A DNA stretch of 64,000 nucleotides from Cyclobacteriaceae bacterium (GTDB lineage Bacteria; Bacteroidota; Bacteroidia; Cytophagales; Cyclobacteriaceae): the NCBI GenBank assembly GCA_028281285.1, contig JANQKF010000019.1, positions 248,001 to 312,000 on the forward strand. Reading direction: 5' to 3'. A program made the position numbers and the translations under genes. Below are positions 44,504 through 54,566 of the stretch, in pieces. Under the pieces are notes generated by a model. It had not been told where the DNA came from, ran no database searches, and worked only from the letters and a program-made list of their open reading frames with translations. How positions within the stretch are numbered: position 1 is the stretch's first letter; each line of letters starts with the position of its first letter.

Positions 44504-47371
44504 TTAACGGTGAGCCAGTTCTTCTTTTAAGAATCCTGCTGTATAACTTTTGGGGCTTTTGGCTACTTTTTCTGGTGTTCCTTGCACAACAATACTTCCT
44601 CCCATGTCGCCTCCTTCGGGGCCAAGGTCAATGATATAGTCGGCCATCTTAATGATGTCCATGTTGTGTTCTATAATGAGTACTGTATTGCCTTTATCGA
44701 CAAGTCGATTCAATACTTCGAGAAGATGTTGAATATCTTGAAAATGAAGTCCTGTGGTTGGCTCATCGAGTATGTAGAACGTTTTCCCAGTATCCTTTTT
44801 CGATAGTTCTGTGGCTAGCTTAACGCGCTGGGCCTCACCTCCTGAAAGGGTAGTGGCATGTTGGCCCAGAGAGATGTAACCCAACCCAACATCATTAATG
44901 GTTTGAATCTTCCTGAGAATCTTAGGCTGATTCTCAAAAAACTCCACCGCTTGTTCAACGGTCATATCAAGTACATCCGATATCGATTTCCCTTTGAATC
45001 GAACCTCAAGGGTCTCTCTGTTATATCGTTTGCCTTTGCATGTTTCACAAGGGACATGGACATTAGGGAGAAAATCCATTTCGACCAATTTCATTCCGGC
45101 ACCCTCACAAGTCTCGCATCGGCCTCCTTTGACATTGAAAGAGAATCGACCGGGTTTATATCCCCGAATTTTGGCTTCAGGTAGTTCGGCAAACAGCGTT
45201 CGGATGTCTGAAAAAACACCGGTATACGTGGCCGGATTCGATCTTGGTGTCCTTCCAATGGGTGACTGATCTACCTCAATGACTTTATCTACACCCTTGA
45301 GTCCTTCGATACTGTCATATGGCAATGGCGTCTTTCTCGATTTGTAAAAATGCTGATTAAGAATAGGGAAAAGAGTATCGTGAATTAACGTTGATTTTCC
45401 ACTTCCCGAAACCCCCGTCACACAAATCATTTTACCAAGCGGAATCTCAATGTCTACCTTCTTTAGGTTGTTTCCTGTAGCTCCTTTTAGAACAAGAGTG
45501 TCCCCATTGCCTACACGTCTTTTCTTCGGAACAGGAATTTCCCGCTTACCTTTTAGATAATCTGCAGTGATTCCACCTTCGGCCAAAAATTCTTTAGGGC
45601 TACCAGAGGCAACAATCTGTCCACCATGCCTTCCTGCACCAGGTCCAATATCAAGAATATGGTCCGAAGCCAGCATCATGTCTTTGTCATGCTCCACCAC
45701 AATAATGGTGTTGCCAATATCGCGTAGGTCTTGAAGCGCCTTGATGAGTTTGACATTGTCACGTTGATGAAGTCCTATACTCGGTTCATCCATGATGTAT
45801 AGCACGCCAACTAACTGTGTGCCAATTTGAGTCGCCAAACGAATCCGTTGTGCCTCCCCTCCGGATAAAGTTTTTAGTGGTCGATTTAGCGTTAGATAAT
45901 TCAACCCGACATCCAGAAGAAATCGGATCCGTTTTCTGATCTCTTTCAGTATTTCAACGGCAATGGTATTTTGTTTATCCGTCAGTCGATCTTCGATATT
46001 GACGAACCAATCTGAGAGGCTGTTGATGTCCATTTCTGCCAACTCGGAAATGTTTTTACCGGCAATCAGAAAGTGAAGAGATTCTTTTTTCAGTCGGGCT
46101 CCGTCACAAGTTGGGCAGGTCTTCACAGACATAAAGTCTTCTATCCACTTCCTGGTTTTTTCTGTGCCCTCATTTTTCTGCTTTTCAAGGAATTTGATGA
46201 TTCCTTCAAATTTTGTTTGCCATTGGGTACCAGGATACTTTTTAGAACTAACAGCAACGGGAACATCGTCTCCGTAAAGTATAATGTTTAATACCTCTTC
46301 GGGTATGTCCTTTATTGGCGTGGTGAGATTGACCTTATACTTTTTCAGTATGGCCTCTACTTTTTTGAAGATCCAAATGTCCCGGTATTCTCCTAATGGG
46401 GCGATTCCACCTCGGCTCAAGCTTAGTGATTCGTCCGGAATAACTGCTTCACGGCTGATTTCTTCGATTTGCCCCAATCCATTGCAAGTAGGGCACGCGC
46501 CATAAGGAGAATTAAAGGAAAAATTATTAGGTGCCGGCTCATCATACGAAAGACCTGTTTCAGGATCCATCAAATATTTTGAGAAGTGGTGAACCACACC
46601 CGCATCGTCCTGTACCATAATGACCCCTTTGCCTCTTGACATCGCGGTTTTGACGCTCTGAGCAATTCTAAATCGGTCTTCCTTATCGGCTATGAGCCGG
46701 TCAATGACAATCTCAATGTCATGTGTCTTATACCGGTCAACCTGCATTTTTGGCACCAATTCCTGAATTTCTCCATTAACCCGAACCCTTGTGTATCCCA
46801 TTTTCCGGATTTGAACAAAAAGCTCTCTATAATGACCTTTCCGGCCTTTCACGACTGGGGCTAGCAAAATCAGTTTCTGACCATCGAAATGATCAATGAG
46901 GTGATCAATGATTTGATCTTCTGACTGGCGAACCATTTTCTTCCCGGTATTATAGGAAAACGCCTCACCTGCTCTTGCATACAGTAAGCGAAGGAAATCA
47001 TAAATTTCAGTCAGTGTACCTACGGTGGATCGCGGGTTTTTTGAAGTGGTTTTCTGTTCAATAGAAATTACAGGACTCAACCCATTGATTTTATCAACAT
47101 CGGGTCGTTCCATGTCACCTATGAATGATCGGGCATAAGCCGAGAAGCTTTCCATATATCTGCGTTGCCCCTCTGCATAAATGGTGTCAAAAGCGAGTGA
47201 CGACTTGCCGGATCCTGAAATTCCTGTGATGACCACCAGTTTATTCCGAGGAATCACGGTATCAATGTCCTTCAGATTATGTTCACGAGCACCGAATATT
47301 TCGATGTTTTCATGACCTGAGAGGTCGATGGGTGCCTGATCTATGCTCGTGTTTTCTTTGAATTTTTCCAT
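44504..47371 (-). CDS. uvrA: Excinuclease ABC subunit A
   Basis: A 955-residue ATPase of nucleotide excision repair that finds bulky DNA lesions and loads UvrB. Two ABC cassettes are visible with Walker [15 protein letters not shown] and [14 protein letters not shown], and two signature segments ([28 protein letters not shown]). Zinc-module cysteines occur in [28 protein letters not shown] and [10 protein letters not shown]. The reading frame extends ten codons further to a TTG at 47401, but that codon lies inside a promoter element (47399-47429), so I start at ATG 47371. Confidence 0.97.
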   Translation of the reverse strand: MEKFKENTSIDQAPIDLSGHENIEIFGAREHNLKDIDTVIPRNKLVVITGISGSGKSSLAFDTIYAEGQRRYMESFSAYARSFIGDMERPDVDKINGLSPVISIEQKTTSKNPRSTVGTLTEIYDFLRLLYARAGEAFSYNTGKKMVRQSEDQIIDHLIDHFDGQKLILLAPVVKGRKGHYRELFVQIRKMGYTRVRVNGEIQELVPKMQVDRYKTHDIEIVIDRLIADKEDRFRIAQSVKTAMSRGKGVIMVQDDAGVVHHFSKYLMDPETGLSYDEPAPNNFSFNSPYGACPTCNGLGQIEEISREAVIPDESLSLSRGGIAPLGEYRDIWIFKKVEAILKKYKVNLTTPIKDIPEEVLNIILYGDDVPVAVSSKKYPGTQWQTKFEGIIKFLEKQKNEGTEKTRKWIEDFMSVKTCPTCDGARLKKESLHFLIAGKNISELAEMDINSLSDWFVNIEDRLTDKQNTIAVEILKEIRKRIRFLLDVGLNYLTLNRPLKTLSGGEAQRIRLATQIGTQLVGVLYIMDEPSIGLHQRDNVKLIKALQDLRDIGNTIIVVEHDKDMMLASDHILDIGPGAGRHGGQIVASGSPKEFLAEGGITADYLKGKREIPVPKKRRVGNGDTLVLKGATGNNLKKVDIEIPLGKMICVTGVSGSGKSTLIHDTLFPILNQHFYKSRKTPLPYDSIEGLKGVDKVIEVDQSPIGRTPRSNPATYTGVFSDIRTLFAELPEAKIRGYKPGRFSFNVKGGRCETCEGAGMKLVEMDFLPNVHVPCETCKGKRYNRETLEVRFKGKSISDVLDMTVEQAVEFFENQPKILRKIQTINDVGLGYISLGQHATTLSGGEAQRVKLATELSKKDTGKTFYILDEPTTGLHFQDIQHLLEVLNRLVDKGNTVLIIEHNMDIIKMADYIIDLGPEGGDMGGSIVVQGTPEKVAKSPKSYTAGFLKEELAHR

Positions 47372-47398
47372 CAAGGAGGCTGCAAATTGCAGAATCCA

Positions 47399-47429
47399 CA
47401 AAGGTCTTTAATTCGTGGGTGAATTACAA
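47399..47429 (-). promoter_or_regulatory. Probable promoter of uvrA
   Basis: On the minus strand, TTG (47429-47427), a 20-base spacer and GACCTTTG (47406-47399) fit the Bacteroidota promoter with one mismatch in the -7 element. Transcription would start near 47392, about 20 bases before the chosen ATG. Confidence 0.45.
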
Positions 47430-47469
47430 CTTCCCTTAAAACATTGGGGTAAATAATGCAGAGGTTAAT

Positions 47470-48462
47470 TCATACACCTTTAATCTTAAAAGTGCCCATA
47501 ATCGCTTTGTGATCCGATGTGATCTTTACTGAATCCAAAGACCTGCAACCAATGCCTTCAGAATGGAAAATATAGTCGATTGGAATTTGAGCGATAAATG
47601 GATTCCAGGTAGGATAAGTCGGGGTTAACCTTTTTCGACTGTCCTTGAGCTTGGTGCCTGATTTAAAGTATTTGAGTTTGGAATCCCAAGGTACAGTATT
47701 GAAATCACCCAAGACAAGAAATTCCCCAGGCGTATTTTGTACATGTTGTCTTGCCCTGTCTATATGTTCATTTCGCTCGTTCCACCTAATCCAGGTGGTT
47801 GGAGAGCGAGTATGCATCGTGAGGAAATTGACTTCCTGTCCGGCTATTTGGATACATCCATGAATATTGGCTGTACCTTCCCAAAGGTCAACTTCGGCAA
47901 TTATTGGATATTTGCTGAAAATCGCGATGCCTTGGTGGTCATTTGGATGGCGGACTACCTTGTAGTAAGGGTGACTTTTTGAGAGGTTGGCCTCCAATTC
48001 TTCGGCCCATTGCCAACTCACCTCTTGGAATGAAATAAAATCGGGATTCAATTCTTTAATACGATCTAAAGTGCCTCGATACTTCTGGTTGTCGGCTAGC
48101 ACATTGAATTGAAGCACCTTCAACGATTCGCCAGAATCTGCCAAATTATAAGTTCCCTCAATAGGTGCATTGACTTTAATCAGCAGCAAAAGGTAAATTG
48201 AAAAGTTGACCACAGTCAATCGGTAATGGCGCCTTACCACCCAGAAGATACTTAGCGCTCCATATACCAGCGCTACCTGGAAAATGAATGACTGGATGAT
48301 TGTCAGGGAGAATGTGAATGTTGGAACTAACAATAGGAAAGCCGGAACGATGAGAATTGCAGCAACAACCCGTTCTTTGTTTTTCTTCTGTCTGAAGAAG
48401 CAGTAAATCCGAATGAGTTCAATTCCTGCTCTGAGTAATATTTTGAGTTTTAATGTTTTCAT
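47470..48462 (-). CDS. Membrane-anchored endonuclease/exonuclease/phosphatase-family protein
   Basis: A 330-residue protein: about three N-terminal membrane helices (residues 30-100) followed by an endonuclease/exonuclease/phosphatase domain. Motifs include KVLQFNVLADNQKY, FISFQEVSWQWAEEL with the metal-binding glutamate, LVLGDFNTVPWD and the ending KITSDHKAIMGTF with the catalytic Asp-His. Bacteroidota proteins of this shape are thought to act on phospholipids or nucleotides rather than DNA, but the substrate is unknown. A perfect palindromic operator lies 18-34 bases upstream of its start, matching one before the winged-helix operon, so it is probably regulated by that protein. Confidence 0.88.
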   Translation of the reverse strand: MKTLKLKILLRAGIELIRIYCFFRQKKNKERVVAAILIVPAFLLLVPTFTFSLTIIQSFIFQVALVYGALSIFWVVRRHYRLTVVNFSIYLLLLIKVNAPIEGTYNLADSGESLKVLQFNVLADNQKYRGTLDRIKELNPDFISFQEVSWQWAEELEANLSKSHPYYKVVRHPNDHQGIAIFSKYPIIAEVDLWEGTANIHGCIQIAGQEVNFLTMHTRSPTTWIRWNERNEHIDRARQHVQNTPGEFLVLGDFNTVPWDSKLKYFKSGTKLKDSRKRLTPTYPTWNPFIAQIPIDYIFHSEGIGCRSLDSVKITSDHKAIMGTFKIKGV

Positions 48463-48479
48463 AACTCCGAATTAAAAGT

Positions 48480-48496
48480 ACTTTGTGTTTCAAAGT
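48480..48496. promoter_or_regulatory. Operator ACTTTG-N5-CAAAGT before the membrane phosphatase/nuclease gene
   Basis: ACTTTG-TGTTT-CAAAGT has perfect 6-base inverted arms. It lies between the end of the winged-helix regulator gene and the start of the endonuclease-family gene, and its arms are identical to those of the site at 49444-49460. Confidence 0.6.
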
Positions 48497-48511
48497 GAAG
48501 GAACAAAAAAA

Positions 48512-48820
48512 TTATCCCTTCCCTGTTTGTGCTTTTATAAGTGCTTCCAAGGCATCAATATGTGCTCTGAATGCCTTTTTACCCGTTTTGGATGCTTTGT
48601 ATTTGGTATTGGGCTTTCTGCCTACAAATGTCTTTTCCACGATCACGTAGTCTTCTTTTTCTAAGGCCTTTAAATGACTCGCCAAATTGCCGTCAGTGAC
48701 ATTTAGCAATTCTTTGAGTCGATTAAAATCCATTTCGGCACCGGCAATAAGTGCCGACATAATTCCAAGTCGTACCCTGTTTTCAAAGGCTTTGTTTAGC
48801 TGATGGATATTGACTTTCAA
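48512..48820 (-). CDS. Winged-helix transcriptional regulator (HTH_34-like)
   Basis: A 102-residue DNA-binding protein of the winged-helix type (HTH_34/ArsR-like): an N-terminal helix (KAFENRVRLGIMSALIAG), the recognition region (DFNRLKELLNVTDGNLASHLKALEKEDYV) and the beta wing (VEKTFVGRKPNTKYKASKTGKKAF). No metal-binding cysteines are present. Start is TTG 48820, overlapping the stop of the upstream membrane-protein gene (TTGA), which implies coupling. Two near-identical palindromes in the neighbourhood are its probable operators, one before its own operon and one before the next gene. Confidence 0.88.
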   Translation of the reverse strand: MKVNIHQLNKAFENRVRLGIMSALIAGAEMDFNRLKELLNVTDGNLASHLKALEKEDYVIVEKTFVGRKPNTKYKASKTGKKAFRAHIDALEALIKAQTGKG

Positions 48821-49434
48821 CGCTCGTATTTAAAGTACATTGATGCACCATAGATGATATGCAATACCCCAAAACCTATTGCCCAGATGAGCAATCCATA
48901 ACCGATTACTGCACTGGCGATCAACCCAAGAATCACTTCCGAAATTCCAAGAAACCTGATGTCTCTGTAGGTGTAGTGGCTTGCATTGATCAGTCCAAGT
49001 CCGTAGAATATTAGAGTAGTCGGAGCGATCAAAGCAATTAATCCATATTGGTAGAAAATGACCACTAAGATTCCACCCGTCACTAAAGGAATCATAAGAT
49101 TGATCAACATTCGTTTTGCCGTCTCATCCCAACTCTTAACCCCGTGTTTTTCGGCCTTGCGTTTGGTCAAATAGATTCCCGTAAGCACAGTGAGTAATAG
49201 TGTAGCCAAGGCAATTCCAATCAGTAATGCGGCATTTCCTCGGGCATCTCTAACTACCAATTGATCATAGACCAGTTGTTCACTTGTATAGGCTATTCTA
49301 TAAGCAACTGCGGCCGCAATCAACGCATAAATTCCTGCCAATACTCCAGAAAGCCCACTCAATGAGATAAATCGTGAGGATTTCTCCATAATCGACCGAA
49401 TCTCAGAAATGTCCTTTAAATAGTCTTTATTCAT
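48817..49434 (-). CDS. Membrane protein cotranscribed with the winged-helix regulator
   Basis: A 205-residue protein with about six hydrophobic segments and a charged N-terminus (NKDYLKDISEIRSIMEKSSR). I do not recognise a named family. It precedes a winged-helix regulator gene and overlaps it by 4 bases. The frame can be read from 49470, but a palindromic operator (49444-49460) would then lie within the coding region, so I start at ATG 49434. A sensor or effector partner of the regulator is a reasonable inference. Confidence 0.75.
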   Translation of the reverse strand: MNKDYLKDISEIRSIMEKSSRFISLSGLSGVLAGIYALIAAAVAYRIAYTSEQLVYDQLVVRDARGNAALLIGIALATLLLTVLTGIYLTKRKAEKHGVKSWDETAKRMLINLMIPLVTGGILVVIFYQYGLIALIAPTTLIFYGLGLINASHYTYRDIRFLGISEVILGLIASAVIGYGLLIWAIGFGVLHIIYGASMYFKYER

Positions 49435-49443
49435 TTTCAAAGC

Positions 49444-49460
49444 ACTTTGAATCGCAAAGT
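49444..49460. promoter_or_regulatory. Operator ACTTTG-N5-CAAAGT before the winged-helix operon
   Basis: ACTTTG-AATCG-CAAAGT has perfect 6-base inverted arms and lies 10 bases before the ATG at 49434. With the site at 48480-48496 it forms a matched pair, which supports autoregulation by the winged-helix protein. Confidence 0.6.
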
Positions 49461-49507
49461 AAATAATCAATCTAAGATTATCAACGATCCGCTTCTAAAA
49501 AATTGCA

Positions 49508-49515
49508 TAGCTTTG
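49508..49515 (+). promoter_or_regulatory. Possible -7 element of the sigma-FecR operon
   Basis: TAGCTTTG matches TAnnTTTG exactly, 18 bases before the GTG at 49534. No convincing -33 element is seen at the expected distance, so support is partial. Confidence 0.35.
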
Positions 49516-49533
49516 AGCAACTTCTGAAATCTC

Positions 49534-50106
49534 GTGAGCGATTTAGATTTATTCAATGCATTAAAGAAAGATGACAATGCTTCTTTCGAGACATTGTTCA
49601 GGAAGTATTTTAAGTCATTGACCGTATTTGCGAACAAACTGCTTCATGATCTTGATGAATCTCAGGATTTGGTGCAGGAAGTATTCGTTAAACTTTATGA
49701 AAACCGTAATACCCTAGAAGTACATACATCGGTCAAGGCACTACTGTACCAATCGGTTCGCAACAAGTCACTCGATAGAATTCGTAGCAAAAACACCAAA
49801 TCAGGACATCACGAACAGATACTGGCTCTGTCTTCGGATGACCATATCGATGACTCCGACAGTATTCTTCAAGTAGAATTGGAAGAAAAGATATATAGTG
49901 CAATTTCAAATTTACCTGATCAATGTCAATTGATATTTAAGATGAGTCGGCTTGAAGGAAAGCGAAATCAGGAGATTGCTGAAGAGTTGAATATTTCAAA
50001 ACGAACCGTTGAAACGCAGATAAGCAACGCATTAAAGAAGTTAAGAGTTGAAATTTTTCAGTACCTCAAGGGGCTGATTTTCATAGTGTTACATTTTTTT
50101 TCATAA
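49534..50106 (+). CDS. ECF sigma factor (FecI-type, Bacteroidota family)
   Basis: A 190-residue sigma-70 factor of the Bacteroidota FecI-like group. Region 2 covers about residues 20-90 (SFETLFRKYFKSLTVFA, DESQDLVQEVFVKLYEN, VKALLYQSVRNKSLDRIR) and region 4 about 115-175 (LPDQCQLIFKMSRLEGKRNQEIAEELNISKRTVETQISNALKKLR). The C-terminus is hydrophobic (FQYLKGLIFIVLHFF), as often seen in this family. Start is GTG 49534. It leads an operon with a FecR-like anti-sigma, a TonB receptor and two small barrel proteins. Confidence 0.92.
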   Translation: MSDLDLFNALKKDDNASFETLFRKYFKSLTVFANKLLHDLDESQDLVQEVFVKLYENRNTLEVHTSVKALLYQSVRNKSLDRIRSKNTKSGHHEQILALSSDDHIDDSDSILQVELEEKIYSAISNLPDQCQLIFKMSRLEGKRNQEIAEELNISKRTVETQISNALKKLRVEIFQYLKGLIFIVLHFFS

Positions 50107-50163
50107 AAATTCAAAAACCAATTACGTGTAATTTATAACCCAAACGTCACAGAAGTACAAGGC

Positions 50164-51141
50164 ATGAATAGCAACAAATCAAAAATCGAGGATCAACTAT
50201 TGATTCGTTTTCTGAACGAGGATGTTCTTCCGGAGGAAAAGGAGAAAGTTGAATCGTGGCTGGATGCTGATGATGAAAACAGGCTATATCTCGAAAGAGT
50301 GAAGTCAGTTTGGAAAGATTCATCAGCGATCAGACTCTTCGATCAGATTGATGTTGACAAAAACTGGAATGATGTGAGTTCAAAGTTAGGCTTTGATTCT
50401 GCACAAAAGTCCAGGCAAGTATTCATGTTGCCAAGAGTAATGAAGATTGCAGCGGCAATTATATTGATTGCTGCATTCGGATTTTTAGTTTCTCAGTTTA
50501 CACAGAGACCTGCTGAAATGATGACGTTGACTGCAACTGGCAGCGGAACATCAATTGAGTTGCCGGATGGCACCGAGGTTTGGCTGAATCAAGGTTCACA
50601 GCTGATCTATCCTTCAAGATTTGCTTCCTCCCAGCGTGAGGTGGAACTGAAAGGAGAAGGATACTTTGAAGTTGAGCACGATCCTAATCATCCGTTCCTT
50701 GTGAACGTAGGCCCAACACAAACAAAAGTATTGGGTACCTCATTCAACCTTAGAGAGGCAACAGCGGCAAATCCCACTGAATTAGTCTTGGTAACCGGAA
50801 AAGTACAATTCACACTGGGGGCGAATCAGGTGATTCTGGCTCCTGGGGATCGGGTTGTGGTTGACGAGAATGGCGAGTTGGTGAAGGAGGTAAATCCGGA
50901 CCTGAATTTTATGGCGTGGAAAACGCGCACATTGATTTATGAAAATGTGAAAATGGAGCAAGTAATCGAAGACATTACAAAGCTCTATAAAATTAATGTA
51001 ACAATTGAAGATTCGTCCTTTATGGCTCGACCACTTAATGCCAAATTCGAAAACGATCCTATTGAAGAAGTAATGGAGAGCATCGAATTGATTTTTGGAG
51101 TAGAGGTCACAAAACAAGGTGATAACTATATCATCAAATAG
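50164..51141 (+). CDS. FecR-family anti-sigma factor
   Basis: A 325-residue single-pass protein. The N-terminal 90 residues (LIRFLNEDVLPEEKEKVESWLDADDENR) are the cytoplasmic anti-sigma part, a membrane helix lies at about 93-113 (VMKIAAAIILIAAFGFLVSQF), and the periplasmic FecR domain follows with the hallmark SIELPDGTEVWLNQGSQLIYPSRF and KGEGYFEVEHDPNHPFLV. The last 70 residues (VKMEQVIEDITKLYKINVTIED) resemble an STN-type end found on many FecR proteins. It should hold the sigma factor until signalled by an STN domain of a receptor. Confidence 0.93.
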   Translation: MNSNKSKIEDQLLIRFLNEDVLPEEKEKVESWLDADDENRLYLERVKSVWKDSSAIRLFDQIDVDKNWNDVSSKLGFDSAQKSRQVFMLPRVMKIAAAIILIAAFGFLVSQFTQRPAEMMTLTATGSGTSIELPDGTEVWLNQGSQLIYPSRFASSQREVELKGEGYFEVEHDPNHPFLVNVGPTQTKVLGTSFNLREATAANPTELVLVTGKVQFTLGANQVILAPGDRVVVDENGELVKEVNPDLNFMAWKTRTLIYENVKMEQVIEDITKLYKINVTIEDSSFMARPLNAKFENDPIEEVMESIELIFGVEVTKQGDNYIIK

Positions 51142-51185
51142 TCAGGCTGCGAAGGACATGATTAAATTTTTTGGGTCAAAATATC

Positions 51186-53825
51186 ATGAAAATCAAAGCA
51201 ACATTATCCGCAATTGCGCTGCTCTTAACGGTCAATTTGAGCGCGCAGAATCAAGGTTCGGTCCTTGATAAACAGGTCAGCATATCCGCTGAGCAGGTCA
51301 ATATCACCGCTATACTACGGCAATTGGAATCAACAGGGCTTTCTCTGGCCTATTCTGAGCAAACCTTTGCCGGTGAGCGTAAGATCAGTTTCGATGGTAG
51401 TACGAGAACAGTTAAAGCCATACTTTCACAGCTCTTTGCCGGTACTACTATTCGCTTTAAGGCATTAGGCAACAAAGTACTGATCTATGAAGAGGCACAG
51501 GAGATCACACAAACGGTAAGAGGAAAGGTGTTGGATCCAGAATCCAATCAGCCGATAATTGGTGCAAACGTAGTGATTCCTGGTAGTGATCCCTTGCTTG
51601 GTGCTTCCACTGACCTTTATGGTCGTTTCAAAATTGAAAACGTGCCTGTCGGTCGACACAACTTTCAAGTCACATTTATGGGTTACAAGCCAAGGAACCT
51701 GGCTAACGTCACGGTTGATTCCGGCAAAGAGGTTGTCTTGAACATTTCAATGCAGGAGTCGATCACTGAGTTGGAGCAGGTGGTTGTAACTGCTGAAATT
51801 GATAAGTCGATTCCTCTCAACGAAATGGCTCTCATTAGTGCGAAATCATTCACGGTAGAAGAAACAAGTCGATATGCAGGCAGCTTCAATGATCCGGCTC
51901 GAATGGCCACCACGTATGCCGGAGTTGCCGGAAGTACAGATGACACTGAGAACAGTATCATTATTCGGGGGAATTCCCCAAGAGGACTGTTGTGGAGGCT
52001 GGAAGGGGTTGAAATTCCCAACCCGAACCACTTCGCAGCTGAAGGGGCTTCCAGTGGTGCGATCAGTATGTTGAATAGTAATGTGCTCGCCAATTCTGAT
52101 TTTATGACGGGAGCCTTCCCAGCGGAATATGGGAATGCGTTTTCAGGAGTATTTGATCTCAAGTTGAGAAATGGTAACAATGAGAAAAGAGAATATGCCA
52201 TACAAGCAGGATTGCTTGGAGTTGATGCTTCATTTGAAGGGCCCATTAAAAGATCCTCTTCTGATCTGCCAAATGCCTCTTATTTAGTCAACTATAGGTA
52301 CTCCACAATTACCATGTTGGAGTCCCTGGGTTTGGAAATTGCCGGAGAAGGTGAGAAGGTACCTGCATTTCAGGATCTGGCTTTCAAAGTGCAGATTCCC
52401 ACTCGCAAAATGGGGACGTTTTCAGTTTACGGTTTGGGTGGTGTAAGTGAGGCTAGCGACATTGCCAACAGCATTTTTCAAGGACAGGAATTCAATGCAG
52501 AAGAATCAGAGAAGTACCAGATGGGTTTATTAGGCTTTTCGAATATTCTAAATGTAACACCTAGCTCTTTTCTTGAAACGAGCTTGACACTTTCAAGAAA
52601 TAAATACAACTATTTTGAAGAGGCCTTTAGACTTTCAGAGGATCAAACCCAAGGCTATGTATACTTAAGTGATACTGAGGAATATACCAACGATGCTCTG
52701 CGTCTGTCAATGGCCTACAGCTTAAAGCACAATGCCAGACATAGTTCCAAAATCGGATATGTTCTAAGCAATCTTACTTACGATTTGGATGCTGTTGGGA
52801 ATCTTGATCAGGAGGTTCCGCTCTACCGATCTCAAGAAGAAGGAAATTATTCCATGATCCAGGCATACTATAGCCATCGATTCAATCTATCCGATCGACT
52901 GTCGGTGACAGGAGGAATTCACTATATCCGCTTAGGCTTGGATGGACAGGACAATTATGAGCCCCGATTTGGATTGAAGTGGCAATTCAAAGAAGACCAA
53001 TCATTAAGCTTTGGCTTTGGCGTCCACAGTAGAAGAGAGGAGGCTTCCCTTTATTTCGCAGAACTGGCTTTGAATGACAACACTTATATTCAGCCAAATA
53101 CAAAATTGGATTTAGCCAAAGCCAGACACTATGTGATTGGCTATGATCGAAACTTTGGAAACGACTTCCATTTAAAGTTGGAAGCCTATTATCAGGATTT
53201 ATACAATATTCCGGTTTCCGCGGATCCACTAAGTCAATATTCATCTTTGAATCAGGAAGATGCCTACCAACGCGTGGTCCTCGTCAATGAAGGCAAAGGA
53301 GAGAACTATGGGTTGGAACTAACGTTTGAGAAGTTCTTTTCAAAAGGCTACTTCTTTTTACTCACAGGATCTTTATATGAATCAAAGTACGAGACGCTTT
53401 CGGGTGAAAAGTACAACACGCGATATAACGGCAAATACAATTCAAATTTCGTAGCTGGCAAAGAATGGAATTTAGGAAGAGCAGACAAGCAAAAGACCTT
53501 TAGCATCGGTATCGAGACCATTTTTGCCGGGGGTGCTCGGGTAAGAGAAATAGACCTTGAGGCTTCAAGAACAGAAGGTAGGACGGTATTGGTACCTAAT
53601 CAACCCTTTGGTAGGCAGCTTAAAGACTATGCACGGATTGATTTTCAACTGGGATTGAAAACCAATAAGAAAGGAGTCACCCATGAGCTAAGACTGGATG
53701 TTCAGAATTTGATGTCCAGAAGCAATGTGTTGGCTGAAAGATACGATCCAAATACACAATCAATTGTACCGTGGGCATTTTCCGGAGAATTGATTCCGGT
53801 ATTGAGCTATAAGGTGACATTTTGA
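51186..53825 (+). CDS. TonB-dependent receptor with STN domain (FecA/SusC-like signalling type)
   Basis: An 879-residue outer-membrane receptor: signal peptide (to NLSAQ), STN domain (about 28-105), carboxypeptidase-like domain (about 113-180, VRGKVLDPESNQPIIGANVVI), plug (IIIRGNSPRGLLWRLEGVEIPNPNHF) and barrel. The STN domain should contact the FecR protein encoded just upstream, so it can report ligand arrival to the sigma factor. No SusD gene follows; instead two small barrel-like genes do. The frame can be read from TTG 51171, but ATG 51186 has the signal peptide. The ligand is unknown; lack of SusD argues against a typical glycan system. Confidence 0.93.
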   Translation: MKIKATLSAIALLLTVNLSAQNQGSVLDKQVSISAEQVNITAILRQLESTGLSLAYSEQTFAGERKISFDGSTRTVKAILSQLFAGTTIRFKALGNKVLIYEEAQEITQTVRGKVLDPESNQPIIGANVVIPGSDPLLGASTDLYGRFKIENVPVGRHNFQVTFMGYKPRNLANVTVDSGKEVVLNISMQESITELEQVVVTAEIDKSIPLNEMALISAKSFTVEETSRYAGSFNDPARMATTYAGVAGSTDDTENSIIIRGNSPRGLLWRLEGVEIPNPNHFAAEGASSGAISMLNSNVLANSDFMTGAFPAEYGNAFSGVFDLKLRNGNNEKREYAIQAGLLGVDASFEGPIKRSSSDLPNASYLVNYRYSTITMLESLGLEIAGEGEKVPAFQDLAFKVQIPTRKMGTFSVYGLGGVSEASDIANSIFQGQEFNAEESEKYQMGLLGFSNILNVTPSSFLETSLTLSRNKYNYFEEAFRLSEDQTQGYVYLSDTEEYTNDALRLSMAYSLKHNARHSSKIGYVLSNLTYDLDAVGNLDQEVPLYRSQEEGNYSMIQAYYSHRFNLSDRLSVTGGIHYIRLGLDGQDNYEPRFGLKWQFKEDQSLSFGFGVHSRREEASLYFAELALNDNTYIQPNTKLDLAKARHYVIGYDRNFGNDFHLKLEAYYQDLYNIPVSADPLSQYSSLNQEDAYQRVVLVNEGKGENYGLELTFEKFFSKGYFFLLTGSLYESKYETLSGEKYNTRYNGKYNSNFVAGKEWNLGRADKQKTFSIGIETIFAGGARVREIDLEASRTEGRTVLVPNQPFGRQLKDYARIDFQLGLKTNKKGVTHELRLDVQNLMSRSNVLAERYDPNTQSIVPWAFSGELIPVLSYKVTF

Positions 53826-53886
53826 TCAACAAGAAACTCTCACCACAACCAAGAATAAAAACAATCAAGTCAAAAACTAAAAAACA

Positions 53887-54522
53887 ATGAAGAAGGTAAT
53901 TATCATTTGTACACTGTTTCTAATGGCAAACAGTGTGTTCTCACAAGACCGAAATAATGGAGAATACAGAACCATTTTCGGTGGAAACGGAATCAAGTCT
54001 CACGGAGGTTATGGAGCCGTCACTACGGGTTACTCAAGAATTGCGGATCGCGATGCAATATTGATAGGAGGTCATGGTGCATGGCTAATCGATCACCGTA
54101 TCGGTATTGGTATTTCGGGAACAGGATTCATGACCGAAAGGAAATATGATACAGAGCTCGACTCACGCTACATGTTGGCCGGGGGCTATGGAGGTCTAAG
54201 ATTGGAGTATATCATCTTGCCCAACAGTCCTGTGCACCTCTCTATTCCAATAACCATCGGAGCAGGAGGTGTAGGCTATTCAAGGTCTGAGTCCGATTTT
54301 GAAATTGACGGAAGTCTTGACAGTAGCGCATTCTTTGTGTTCGAACCGGCTGTAGAATTAGAATTTAATCTAATTCGATTGATGCGCATGTCTATTGGTG
54401 CCAGCTACCGCCATACTTCGGATGTTAGCCTCAGGTATGTCAATTCTTCGCAACGAATTGTTGGTCAGGATGCTATGAGGGGATTTTCGGCCACTATTAG
54501 TTTTAAATTTGGTAAATTCTAA
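53887..54522 (+). CDS. Small exported putative outer-membrane barrel protein
   Basis: A 211-residue protein with a signal peptide (KVIIICTLFLMANSVFSQ) and glycine- and aromatic-rich alternating strands (GGYGAVTTGYSRI, LAGGYGGLRLEYIIL, FEPAVELEFNLIRLMRMSIGASY, ending ATISFKFGKF), consistent with a small barrel of about eight strands. It is clearly paralogous to the C-terminal part of the next protein: GGYGGLRLEY and GGYGGVLLEY, ELEFNLIRLMRMS and ELEFNVIKYVKMS. Located in the same operon as the sigma, FecR and TonB receptor genes. I do not recognise a named family. Confidence 0.72.
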   Translation: MKKVIIICTLFLMANSVFSQDRNNGEYRTIFGGNGIKSHGGYGAVTTGYSRIADRDAILIGGHGAWLIDHRIGIGISGTGFMTERKYDTELDSRYMLAGGYGGLRLEYIILPNSPVHLSIPITIGAGGVGYSRSESDFEIDGSLDSSAFFVFEPAVELEFNLIRLMRMSIGASYRHTSDVSLRYVNSSQRIVGQDAMRGFSATISFKFGKF

Positions 54523-54566
54523 TGCCACCATTTGTCAATTCAATACGTCTATAGAGGCAGTAAGAA

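Noticed and set aside
51683..52246. A 187-codon open frame on the minus strand
   Set aside because: It lies wholly inside the plug and barrel coding region of a TonB receptor, has no recognisable domain and is explained as an antisense shadow.
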